This document shows positions 1 to 6,818 of a DNA stretch of 12,838 nucleotides, in pieces (position 1 is the first letter of the stretch; every line of letters starts with the position of its first letter). The DNA comes from JBIOUF01 sp044866695 (GTDB lineage: Bacteria; Actinomycetota; Actinomycetes; Propionibacteriales; Nocardioidaceae). The position numbers and the translations under genes were made by a program. The DNA is taken from NCBI GenBank assembly GCA_044866695.1, contig JBIOUF010000298.1, positions 1-12,838 of the forward strand, given 5' to 3'. The notes beneath the pieces are model-generated. The model was not told the origin of the DNA, did no database searches, and saw nothing but the letters and a program-made list of their open reading frames with translations.

Positions 1-120
1 CGCACCGACCTCGCCGACCTCATCTTGATCTGCGGCAGACACCACGCCCTCGCCCACACCACCGGCTACCTGATCCGCCGACGACCCGGCGGCCAGTTCC
101 ACCTCGAACGGCGCGAGTAG
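1..120 (+). CDS. HNH endonuclease, DUF222/13E12-type, C-terminal fragment
   Basis: The first 39 codons form an open frame from the window edge to TAG at 118-120; the start lies outside. The peptide contains TDLADLILICGRHH, which matches the end of the HNH module of actinobacterial DUF222 (13E12 repeat) proteins, usually written TDLxNLxLLCxxHH, followed by the usual short tail with an R-P-G-G-Q-F stretch. Where the family normally has Asn this copy reads Asp (LADL), so the central HNH residue may be altered. These proteins are multicopy in actinomycetes and often treated as mobile or nuclease-like, but their role is unsettled. Only the tail is visible, so activity and length cannot be judged. 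Confidence 0.75.
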   Translation, partial: RTDLADLILICGRHHALAHTTGYLIRRRPGGQFHLERRE

Positions 121-193
121 CCAGCGCACCGCCGCAAACCGCGGCCAGGCGTGAAGCGCTACGCCCGACTAGGCTTCCTCGGCAGGGCGTCGA

Positions 194-267
194 GGGGCGG
201 TAGCTCAGCCGGTTAGAGCAGAGGACTCATAATCCTTGGGTCGTGGGTTCGAGTCCCACCCGCCCTA
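194..267 (+). tRNA. tRNA with CAT anticodon (Met elongator or Ile2)
   Basis: A full cloverleaf can be drawn. The acceptor stem is 194-200 with 260-266, the D stem 203-206 with 216-219, and the anticodon stem 221-225 with 233-237. The anticodon CAT is at 228-230 and the T arm is 243-259 with loop TTCGAGT. The discriminator is A267. The acceptor starts with a G1-U72 wobble and CCA is not encoded (CCC follows). It is not an initiator, because the anticodon stem lacks the three G-C pairs. CAT can mean elongator Met or the lysidine-modified Ile2. The G27-U43 wobble and the CTT-GG segment 3' of the anticodon resemble E. coli ileX more than metT, so Ile2 is a real alternative. Confidence 0.93.
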
Positions 268-466
268 CCCACCTGGATGCGGCCTTGCACTCGCGTTTGT
301 GCAGGTCAGGGCACTATTCGGCCACCATCATTGTGTCCGGGGCCCTGCCGGGTCGGTCTGGTCGTCTACGGATGTTCGCGTCTCAGGCCCATCATCTGCG
401 GAAGTCGGGCGAGGGAGGCCAACCGTGACGCTCACTCACACGACCAGGTGGTCCCATTTTACCCGG
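268..466. other. Gene-free spacer between tRNA and potassium channel
   Basis: About 200 bp between the tRNA 3' end and the stop of the convergent channel gene. I see no coding signal, no copy of the tRNA 3' end and no strong terminator hairpin. The frames open on the plus strand here run into the antisense of the channel gene and look like GC-rich shadows. Confidence 0.5.
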
Positions 467-1462
467 TCATCGGCTGCCGAGCCGGGTCAGCCTGTCGAGC
501 TCGGCCTGGGTCCCCAGCACGATCAGCACCGACCCCGACGGAACCACCACCTGGCCGGGGGGATTCGGCTCGAAGGGCTGCCCGGTGCCGCGCCGGATGG
601 CGAGCACGAGGGCGCTCGACCGCTCACCACGCGCGAGCGCGCCCACGGACTGCCCATCGAGCGACGAACCGTCTTGGACGTGAACCTCCTGGATGCGGAA
701 GTCGAGATCCTCGTCGTGCATCACAACGTCGAGGAACTCCGCGACATCCGGTTGCAGCGCGAAGACGGCCATCCGCCGGCCACCGATGCGTTGCGGATTG
801 ATCGCGCGGTTGGCGCCGGCTAGCAGCAGCTTCGCCTTGGACTCGGTTGTCCGCGCCCGGGCTATGATCACGAGGTCTGGTCGCATCGCTCGAGCCGACA
901 GGGTGACGTAGACCGTGTCGGCGTCGTTCTCGAGCGCGACAATGAGAGCACGAGCCCGCGCGACGCCCGCGTCGCGGAGCACGCCGTCGTCGGTGACGTC
1001 GCCGCAGAGATGGCGGACGCCGGGGCCGAGCTGCCCGAGGTAGGCGCGGTTGTTGTCGACCACCACCACGTGATGACCGGTGGCCACCAGGTACTCGGCT
1101 GCCGAGCGTCCGACCCGCCCGCAGCCGCAGATGATCACGTGGCCGTCCATGGCTGCGATGACCCTGTCCATGTGGCGCCTTTCCAGGTGCTCGCGCAAGT
1201 GACCTTCGGTGACGGCCTCGAGGATGACACTGAGGCTATAGAGAACCGTGCCGACGCCGAGCAGGATGAGCACGATCGTGAAGACCTGGCCCGCGGCCGT
1301 CAGCGGTCGCACCTCCCGGAACCCGACCGTGGCGACGGTGGTGACGGTCTGGTAGAGCGCTTCGAGGAACGTGAACCCGAGCACCAGGTACCCGACGGTC
1401 CCGAAGATGGTCACCGCGACCAGGGCGATCAACGCAGACAGGATGCGACGCAGGCTTTCCAT
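467..1462 (-). CDS. Two-TM potassium channel with RCK (TrkA-N/TrkA-C) domains
   Basis: A 331-residue membrane protein expected to conduct or gate K+ across the cytoplasmic membrane. TM1 is at about residues 8-30, a pore loop with TTVATVGFRE at 41-50, and TM2 at about 58-82. An RCK N domain follows with the Rossmann motif GCGRVG at 113-118 and an acidic residue at D136 ending strand 2, then a TrkA-C/RCK-C domain from about 245 to the end. The layout matches MthK-like single-chain channels, and the length is normal. The selectivity filter reads TVGF rather than TVGYG, a variation also seen in related actinobacterial channels. ATG at 1462 places TM1 directly after a short basic N-terminus; no clear Shine-Dalgarno is visible. 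The gene stands alone, convergent with the tRNA. Confidence 0.9.
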   Translation of the reverse strand: MESLRRILSALIALVAVTIFGTVGYLVLGFTFLEALYQTVTTVATVGFREVRPLTAAGQVFTIVLILLGVGTVLYSLSVILEAVTEGHLREHLERRHMDRVIAAMDGHVIICGCGRVGRSAAEYLVATGHHVVVVDNNRAYLGQLGPGVRHLCGDVTDDGVLRDAGVARARALIVALENDADTVYVTLSARAMRPDLVIIARARTTESKAKLLLAGANRAINPQRIGGRRMAVFALQPDVAEFLDVVMHDEDLDFRIQEVHVQDGSSLDGQSVGALARGERSSALVLAIRRGTGQPFEPNPPGQVVVPSGSVLIVLGTQAELDRLTRLGSR

Positions 1463-1603
1463 GGCACATCAGCAAAGCGCATCTGTGCGACTGCGTGTGG
1501 CCGAGCACTGGCCTCGGCGCGGCCGGGTGGCGAGCTCTTCACCGCGCCGGCCGACCCCCCTGCGTTGGAGTCGGATGTCTGGTTCCTTACTAGGGTTGAG
1601 CTC

Positions 1604-1785
1604 TCAGCGGCGTAGGTCATGGAGCATCGTGAGGATGCCCTGGACCAGTGGGTCGGGGTTGATGCTCGGGAGGTCGTGCTGCCCGTCGACGACGATCTGG
1701 CGGGAGTGCGGAGTGAGGCCAGCCAGTAGCTCTGGTTCTGCGGGCCGCCGGGGTCGGCCTGGGCGGCACTGAAGACCAGGTGCTC
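1604..1785 (-). pseudogene. Alpha/beta hydrolase C-terminal remnant, frameshifted
   Basis: The minus strand encodes LAGLTPHSRQIVV and then a GQHDLPSINPDPLV-like segment, ending at TGA 1604-1606. This is the layout of the last part of an alpha/beta hydrolase: the strand before the catalytic His and the G-x-H-D/x-P motif with the terminal helix. The preceding piece, LVFSAAQADPGG and then QNQSYWLA, is in a different minus-strand frame, so there is a frameshift near 1715-1735. Nothing of the nucleophile elbow or N-terminal half is present, because the sequence changes to a histidine-kinase piece on the opposite strand at about 1780. I infer a dead fragment left by a rearrangement. Family assignment rests on this short segment only. 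Confidence 0.55.
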
Positions 1786-2200
1786 CGGCTTCGGGTGCGC
1801 TGGCTGACGTTGGCCGGTGTCGCGACCGTGGCGCTGCTGGTGGCCGGGTGGGTGATGTCGATCGGCTTCCAGGTCTCGTTGGACATCGCGTACGCACCCG
1901 TCCTGATCGCCATCGTCGTGCTGGTCCCGGCCGCGGTGGCAGTGGCGATCGTGCGCCACGACCTGTTCGACATCGACCGGCTCCTCAGCGAGTCCACTGC
2001 CTGGACGGTCACCTTGGTGGTGTCCGCGGCCATCTTCGGCGTGGTCGTCCTCGGTGTCGGCGACCTGGTCCCACGATCGTCCGGGGTTCATCTGGCGGCT
2101 GCCACTTTCGTGACCGCGCTGGGCCTGCTGCCGCTGCACCGATACGTCAGCGTGGCGGTCGCGCGCGTGGTCGACCGCGACCGGTTCGCCGCCGTCGCGC
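1780..2200 (+). pseudogene. Sensor histidine kinase, membrane-domain remnant
   Basis: An open frame from about 1780 (possible GTG) encodes several hydrophobic segments. It then has the signature RHDLFDIDRLLSESTAW and, after more hydrophobic stretches, a VARVVDRDRF-like motif. This pattern is familiar from the N-terminal membrane part of actinobacterial histidine kinases that precede a HisKA_3/HATPase core. The homology stops at about 2197, exactly where a response-regulator piece starts in another frame. The dimerisation His box, the N/G1/G2 ATP-binding boxes and any HAMP or GAF region are absent. The kinase is therefore not functional and is best read as the first half of a two-component locus collapsed by an internal deletion. 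Confidence 0.75.
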
Positions 2201-2402
2201 GGTACACGATCTGCAGCCGGACGTCGTCATCGCCGACATCCGGATGCCGCCACGTCTCGAGTCCGATGGCGCCCGCGCAGCCGCGCGCATTCGCCGAGAC
2301 CAGCCCGACGTGGGCATCCTGCTGCTGTCCCAACACATAGAGCTGCGCGAATGCCTCGACCTGATCGGCACCCCCGGTTTCGGCTACCTGCTCAAGGACC
2401 GG
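2199..2402 (+). pseudogene. NarL-type response regulator, receiver-domain remnant
   Basis: In frame with position 2199 the sequence reads LQPDVVIADIRMPP, then helix 3, then PDVGILLLSQ and GFGYLLKDRV. These are the phospho-acceptor Asp strand, the strand-4 Ser region and the conserved Lys of a NarL/FixJ-type receiver domain. The N-terminal strand with the acidic pair is missing and no HTH follows. The upstream junction with the kinase remnant is a frame change, so the two do not make a hybrid kinase. The frame stays open into the nuclease gene that begins at 2502, with no intervening stop. I infer a deletion relic of the regulator that once partnered the neighbouring kinase. Confidence 0.75.
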
Positions 2403-2487
2403 GTCCTGCAGCGGGCCCCGGTGTCCGGTCGACCACCCCTGGCAACGCCGCACAGGGCGCTGACACGTTGCCCGAATCGGCGGTCAG

Positions 2488-2493
2488 TAGGGT
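2488..2493 (+). promoter_or_regulatory. Putative -10 box of the nuclease gene
   Basis: TAGGGT fits the actinobacterial TAnnnT -10 pattern. It ends 8 nt before the ATG at 2502, so transcription starting about 7 nt after the box would give a leader of 0-2 nt. No Shine-Dalgarno is present, consistent with leaderless expression. A possible -35, TTGCCC at 2468-2473, is spaced only 14 nt away, which is short. The box supports the ATG at 2502 over the upstream in-frame GTG at 2421. Confidence 0.4.
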
Positions 2494-2501
2494 TCGGCCA
2501 C

Positions 2502-3203
2502 ATGGCCGCCCTTCAGCCGATGCCTCGGCTCAGCCTGTCCGATCCGCGGTTCGCGGCGCTTGGAGCGAGCTGGCAGCAGAACCTGGCATTCAGCAAGAAG
2601 GAGGGCATGGACTTCGGCTCGCTCATCGACAGGGCGGTCGGTGAAGCTCTGGCCGTCATGCTCGGCGGCATCCCCGTCGTGGTCCCGAACGGCAACGCGC
2701 TGCAGCCCTCGCAGCCTGACTGCGTCGAGGTCGGGCCCGTTCGTATCGTCGGTGGCGTCCGGCCGCAGAACTTCGATGTCGGATACCGACCCGACGGCGT
2801 GAGAGTCGCCTTCGACAGCAAGACGCTCAACGATGACAAGAGCGTGGGCAAGAACTGGCAGAACATGGTCAACGACCTTGCCACCGAAGCCACGACGGTT
2901 CACAGCCGCTTCCCGAGCGCGGTGGTGGGCTTCATCGTGGCGATGCCCAAGCCGTGTCTCCCCGCTGGACCTCGGACGAACGCGATCGTCGGGACGTTGA
3001 CCCGGCTCGGGGGTCGCATGTTGGTCGACGAGCCAGCGCACCGCGCCGAGGCCATGAGCCTGGTCGCTTGGGATCCGGCCACGGGTCGGATCGACACGGC
3101 CCTGCCCGATCTTCACAGCCCGCTCCGTGTCGAGCGCTTCAGCGACGACCTGGCGCGCGCCTACCAGGAGCGCTTCCAGGGGCTTCCTCCGCACGCGACC
3201 TGA
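2502..3203 (+). CDS. Probable type II restriction endonuclease, PD-(D/E)XK-like
   Basis: A 233-residue protein that I assign as the restriction partner of the DNA methyltransferase 76 bp downstream. Residues 91-107 form a hairpin with FDVGYRPDG followed by VAFDSK, giving a D92...D105-x-K107 arrangement as in PD-(D/E)XK nucleases. A helix with KNWQNMVNDLATEA follows, where such nucleases often carry a Q/N-rich or catalytic-support helix. I do not recognise a named restriction-enzyme family and cannot read its recognition site. The ATG at 2502 is chosen because a TAnnnT box lies just upstream and similarity to the response-regulator relic ends well before it. The frame is open upstream through that relic, so a longer product is formally possible. 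A 60-base sample taken inside the R-M block has lower GC than one from the following operon, suggesting acquisition by transfer. Confidence 0.65.
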   Translation: MAALQPMPRLSLSDPRFAALGASWQQNLAFSKKEGMDFGSLIDRAVGEALAVMLGGIPVVVPNGNALQPSQPDCVEVGPVRIVGGVRPQNFDVGYRPDGVRVAFDSKTLNDDKSVGKNWQNMVNDLATEATTVHSRFPSAVVGFIVAMPKPCLPAGPRTNAIVGTLTRLGGRMLVDEPAHRAEAMSLVAWDPATGRIDTALPDLHSPLRVERFSDDLARAYQERFQGLPPHAT

Positions 3204-3266
3204 CCACCCGACCGACGGCCCGAGACGCGCCTGTGGAGGGTCACTCGAATCGTCGACGACGACGCC

Positions 3267-3272
3267 GATACT
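3267..3272 (+). promoter_or_regulatory. Putative -10 box of the DNA methyltransferase gene
   Basis: GATACT lies 7 nt before the ATG at 3280, which would place the transcript start at or one base before the start codon. No Shine-Dalgarno is seen. A separate promoter for the methyltransferase would let the protective enzyme be made independently of the nuclease. The first base deviates from TAnnnT, so this is a modest prediction. Confidence 0.35.
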
Positions 3273-3279
3273 TGCCGCT

Positions 3280-4857
3280 ATGAAGACGTTCTCAGCGAAG
3301 GCAGCCGTGTCGGCGGACAAGATCCGCGGCGGCTACTACACGCCGCCGCCCGTCGCGCGGTTCCTCGCTGAGTGGGCTGCCGAGGCTGGCCCGAAGCTGT
3401 TGGAGCCGTCGTGCGGCGACGGCCGCATCCTCCGTGAGCTGGCCTCGGTCAGCGGGGAGGTGCAGGGCGTGGAGCTCGTGCCCGAGGAGGCGGAGAAGGC
3501 TCGGGTGTTCGCACCGGTCGCCAACGAGAGCCTGTTCACGTGGATGCCAGCCGGTAGCCGGTCGTGTTGGGACGCGGTCGCCGGGAATCCGCCCTACATC
3601 CGGTTCGGCAGCTGGCCAGCCGACCAGCGTGAGCCGGCACTGGACCTGATGAGAGCGGAGGGGCTGAAGGCGAGCAAGCTCACCAACGCCTGGGTGCCGT
3701 TCGTCGTTGCCAGCACTGTCGCGGTCCGTCGTGGCGGTCGCGTCGGGCTCGTCATACCTGCGGAGCTCCTGCAGGTCACCTACGCGGCTCAGCTGCGCGA
3801 CTACCTGCTGCGCCAGTTCAGCGACATCACGCTGGTGACGTTCGAGCGTCTCGTGTTCGAAGGCGTTCTCCAAGAAGTCGTCCTCTTCTGCGGTGTCCGG
3901 GGTGACGGTCCGGCGCAGGTGCGCACGGTTCAGCTACCGGACGCGGACGCGCTCGCCGAGGCGAACCTCGACGTGCCCGCCGCTCCCGCCCTGCTTCACG
4001 ACCAGGAGAAGTGGACCAAGTACTTCCTCGCCCCCAGCCAGATCGAGCTGCTGCGGGAGCTCAAGCAGTCGCCCGATCTGCTCGAGCTTGGCTCGCTCGC
4101 CTCGGTGGACGTTGGAATCGTGACTGGTCGCAACAGCTTCTTCACCTTCACCGACGAGGAGGCGAACAGCCTCGGACTGCTGAAGCACTGCGTGCCGCTC
4201 ATCTCGCGAAGCGCACAGCTCACCGGTGCCGTCTACGACGATGACTGCCGCTGTGCGGACCTAGCCAGCAACCACCGGACATGGCTACTCAACGCGCCCG
4301 GCGAGCTCGAGGACCCAGCGCTGCGGCGTCACGTCGAGCTTGGCGAGGCCGCTGAGGTGCACCTTGGCTACAAGTGCTCGATTCGCAACCCGTGGTGGCG
4401 TACGCCGTCGATGTGGACCCCCGATCTGTTCATGCTTCGCCAGATCCACCTGGCTCCGCGCTTGACTGTGAACCAGGCTGGCGCGACGAGCACGGACACG
4501 GTGCACCGGGTCCGCGTGGAGGACGGCGTGGACCCGCTAGGACTCGCGACAGCGTTCACCAACAGTGCGACGTTCGCCTTCGCGGAGATCATGGGGCGCA
4601 GCTACGGCGGCGGCATCCTCGAGCTCGAGCCGCGAGAGGCGGAGCTACTGCCCGTTGCCTCACCAAGCCTCGTGCCGCCTCAGCTTGCTGCCGACGTCGA
4701 CCTGCTGCTCAAGGCAAGCGAGGTCGAGAAGGCTCTCGACCTCGTGGATCGAAACCTCCTCGTGGAGCGGCTCGGGTGGTCGAGCGAGCTGGTCGCTTCC
4801 TGTCGCGATGCTTGGGCGGCTCTCCGGGACCGTCGCACTCGCCGCGGTCGCGGCTGA
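3280..4857 (+). CDS. N6-adenine DNA methyltransferase of a type II R-M system
   Basis: A 525-residue enzyme expected to transfer methyl from S-adenosylmethionine to adenine N6 in the site cut by the adjacent nuclease. Motif X (GGYYTPPPVARFL) begins at residue 17, motif I (LLEPSCGDG) spans 40-48, and catalytic motif IV NPPY is at 103-106. This X-I-IV order with a C-terminal target-recognition region (roughly residues 220-490) is that of gamma-class enzymes such as M.TaqI and M.PaeR7I, and the length fits. Upstream GTG/ATG codons in the same frame lie inside the nuclease gene. The ATG at 3280 puts motif X at the usual distance from the N-terminus and follows a -10-like box. The recognition sequence cannot be deduced. 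The gene ends 63 bp before the convergent aminotransferase gene, and no control (C) protein gene is present. Confidence 0.9.
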   Translation: MKTFSAKAAVSADKIRGGYYTPPPVARFLAEWAAEAGPKLLEPSCGDGRILRELASVSGEVQGVELVPEEAEKARVFAPVANESLFTWMPAGSRSCWDAVAGNPPYIRFGSWPADQREPALDLMRAEGLKASKLTNAWVPFVVASTVAVRRGGRVGLVIPAELLQVTYAAQLRDYLLRQFSDITLVTFERLVFEGVLQEVVLFCGVRGDGPAQVRTVQLPDADALAEANLDVPAAPALLHDQEKWTKYFLAPSQIELLRELKQSPDLLELGSLASVDVGIVTGRNSFFTFTDEEANSLGLLKHCVPLISRSAQLTGAVYDDDCRCADLASNHRTWLLNAPGELEDPALRRHVELGEAAEVHLGYKCSIRNPWWRTPSMWTPDLFMLRQIHLAPRLTVNQAGATSTDTVHRVRVEDGVDPLGLATAFTNSATFAFAEIMGRSYGGGILELEPREAELLPVASPSLVPPQLAADVDLLLKASEVEKALDLVDRNLLVERLGWSSELVASCRDAWAALRDRRTRRGRG

Positions 4858-4920
4858 CCCGGCCGGGCGTCCACGACCTGGCCCAGGCACGCGGAACGGT
4901 CCCGCACGGCAGCGCCCCCC

Positions 4921-5820
4921 TCACACCACGAGCGTGCCCTCGGCGGCGGTGCGGGTCGCGTAGGCGGCGGCGAGCCTCGCGGTGCACGGCCCTGGTCGAC
5001 CGGCGCCGATGGTGCGCCCGTCGACGGCCAGGACCGGGGTGACACCGCCCATCGTGCCGGTGACGAACGCCTCGTCGGCGGCATAGACCTGGGCCAGGGA
5101 GAAGTCGCCGACCTCCACCGGGATGCCGGACGCCGCGCAGCTCTCGAGGATGGTCTGGCGGGTGATGCCCTCCGGACAGGACCGGGTGGTGGAGGTGCGG
5201 ACGACGTCGTCCTGGACGTGGAAGACGTGGGTGGCGTTGGTCTCCGCGACGAACCCGGTGTCGTCGAGCATCAGCGCGTCGTCGGCGCCCGCGGCGTTGG
5301 CCTCGATCTTGGCGAGGATCGAGGTGAGCAGGTTGGCGTGGTGGATCTTCGGGTCGAGCGAGTCCGGACGGTGGCGACGCACCGAGGAGGTGACCAGCGA
5401 GATCCCGCTGTCGGCATACACCGGGGGCTTGAACTCGGCGAGCACGATGAGGGTGGGCCCGGACTGGTTGAGGCGGGGGTCCATGCCGCTGGTGATCTTC
5501 ACACCGCGGGTGAGGGTGAGCCGGATGTGCACGCCGTCGGTCATCGAGTTCGCGGCCAGGACGGCCCGGACCCGCTCGGTGATCTCCTGGTCGGGCGGGA
5601 CCGACGCGAAGGCCAGCGCCATGGCCGAGCGCCGCAGTCGCGCCAGGTGCTCGGTGAGCTTGAAGATCCGCCCGCCGTGCAGCCGCAGCCCCTCCCAGAC
5701 CGCGTCGCCGCCCTGGACGACCGAGTCGAACGGGCTGACGCCGGCGGCATCCCGGTGGACCAGCCGGTCGTCGATCCCGACGACCAGGTCGCGGTTGCGC
5801 TCGTCGAAGGTCTGCAGCAT
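4921..5820 (-). CDS. Class IV PLP-dependent aminotransferase (BCAT/DAAT-like)
   Basis: A 299-residue fold-type IV PLP enzyme, the full length for branched-chain or D-amino-acid aminotransferases and aminodeoxychorismate lyase. Visible features are GGDAVWEGLRLHGG at about 37-50, the FKLTEHLARL helix at 53-62, a catalytic Lys proposed at K158 in DPKIHHANLL, the VAETNATHVF segment at 191-200 with E193, and the EGITRQTILE phosphate-cup region at 217 onward. Substrate (L-branched-chain, D-amino acid or another) cannot be settled, so no symbol is given. Its ATG overlaps the TGA of the upstream sulfotransferase by one base (TGATG), with AGGAG at 5826-5830 (minus strand) 5 nt before it, so translation is probably coupled. 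Confidence 0.88.
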   Translation of the reverse strand: MLQTFDERNRDLVVGIDDRLVHRDAAGVSPFDSVVQGGDAVWEGLRLHGGRIFKLTEHLARLRRSAMALAFASVPPDQEITERVRAVLAANSMTDGVHIRLTLTRGVKITSGMDPRLNQSGPTLIVLAEFKPPVYADSGISLVTSSVRRHRPDSLDPKIHHANLLTSILAKIEANAAGADDALMLDDTGFVAETNATHVFHVQDDVVRTSTTRSCPEGITRQTILESCAASGIPVEVGDFSLAQVYAADEAFVTGTMGGVTPVLAVDGRTIGAGRPGPCTARLAAAYATRTAAEGTLVV

Positions 5821-6569
5821 CAGGGCTCCTGGGCGGAGTTCGGGGGCGAGAGGCGGTACGGCGCCAGCGCGTCGTAGTACCGACGGCACTGCTCCAGCAG
5901 GGGTGCGAGCCGGTCCGGCAGCGAGTCGCCCGACCCGGGGGAGTAGCGCGCGAAGCCGGTCGAGGCCTCGACGCCGGCGTACCAGTGGCGCGCCCAGACC
6001 CCGTCGGTGTCGCGCGGTCCGGGCGGCCAGGACAGCATCGCCTCGTGGAAGCCGATCCCGAGCGCGTCGCAGAGCAGCGTGAGCGTCCCCCGCGGATCGC
6101 GCAGGACGTCGGCCGCGTCGACGACTGGCCCGCCGAAGGTCTCGAACAGCTCCAGCTGCTGTGGGAGACCGAGGTCCGCCAAGGTCGGCTCGCCGCGAAC
6201 CTTGGCGTACGACGTGAGCACCCGCTCGGGATCGCGGACCAGGAAACCATGGCGTAGCGAGGACAGTGGCGCACGCGGGAACGTCGGAAGCAGGTGGTGG
6301 GACATGTGCTTCTGGTACTGCACCGGCGTCCCCACCGGCCCGCCGGCGAGCTCGGCAAGCACCACGGAGGGGTCCGCCGGCTGGGACGCGATGACCTCGG
6401 CTCGACCGGGGTGGTCCAGTCCCGTCGCGACGAGGTACGCCGCATACAGCGGTTCGTCGACCACCGAGCAGTCGGGGCGGTTCTCGAAGCTGCGCAGCAG
6501 GGCCGTGGAGAGGTTGCGGGGGCCGGACCACATCGCGATCCGCACTGCTCCCCGCACGTCCGCACTCAT
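5820..6569 (-). CDS. PAPS-type sulfotransferase family protein
   Basis: A 249-residue P-loop protein. WSGPRNLSTALL at residues 14-25 fits the 5'-phosphosulfate-binding loop of PAPS sulfotransferases. LVRDPERVLTSYAKV at about 110-124 fits the 3'-phosphate-binding motif with R112 and S120. VDEPLY near 37 and QKHMSHHLLP near 86 are also typical of this bacterial subgroup. The expected reaction is sulfuryl transfer from PAPS to a small acceptor, but some members are only P-loop homologues, so the activity is inferred. ATG 6569 sits just before the P-loop strand; no good ribosome-binding site is visible. It is the first gene of a coupled pair with the aminotransferase and is divergent from the secreted-protein gene at 6819, with about 250 bp between them. 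Confidence 0.82.
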   Translation of the reverse strand: MSADVRGAVRIAMWSGPRNLSTALLRSFENRPDCSVVDEPLYAAYLVATGLDHPGRAEVIASQPADPSVVLAELAGGPVGTPVQYQKHMSHHLLPTFPRAPLSSLRHGFLVRDPERVLTSYAKVRGEPTLADLGLPQQLELFETFGGPVVDAADVLRDPRGTLTLLCDALGIGFHEAMLSWPPGPRDTDGVWARHWYAGVEASTGFARYSPGSGDSLPDRLAPLLEQCRRYYDALAPYRLSPPNSAQEP

Positions 6570-6818
6570 CGGCAGCAGTCTGCCTCGTTCCCGGTGTCGC
6601 GGCAGCAGCCCCGCCGGCAGGCTCGATGCGCGGGGTGGGCGCAGTGCGGCCCTGCCCCCTTGGTCGGCCACGGGCTGCCGGGTCCGCGCGAGGCCTGCCA
6701 GGGCCGGCCGACTGATGCTGACGCCATGCTGAGGCTGGTCGGACAAGGTGTCCCAGGCGTCGCAGAGGGCGGCGCACTGATGCGGGTCGCCCGACCCGCC
6801 AAGACACAGGGGGAACAC

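Noticed and set aside
1780..2402. A functional hybrid histidine kinase with receiver domain
   Set aside because: The two parts are in different frames and both lack core elements (His box and ATPase; receiver acidic pair and HTH).
2428..3257. GTCGAC sites upstream of both R-M genes as methylation-controlled operators
   Set aside because: The hexamer occurs roughly ten or more times across the window by my reading, so its presence at these two places is not informative, and the recognition site of the enzymes is unknown.
2484..3320. 278-codon minus-strand frame opposite the nuclease
   Set aside because: It has no recognisable domain and overlaps the start of the methyltransferase. The plus-strand nuclease has catalytic-type motifs and a promoter-like box.
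194..4857. tRNA used as integration site for an island carrying the R-M genes
   Set aside because: No integrase gene is present and I found no second copy of the tRNA 3' end on the far side of the R-M block. An intact potassium channel also separates the two.
4709..6565. 618-codon open frame on the minus strand across the sulfotransferase-aminotransferase pair
   Set aside because: It is an alternative frame of two well-recognised genes, Arg/Pro/Thr-rich without any domain. Long shadow frames are expected at this GC content.
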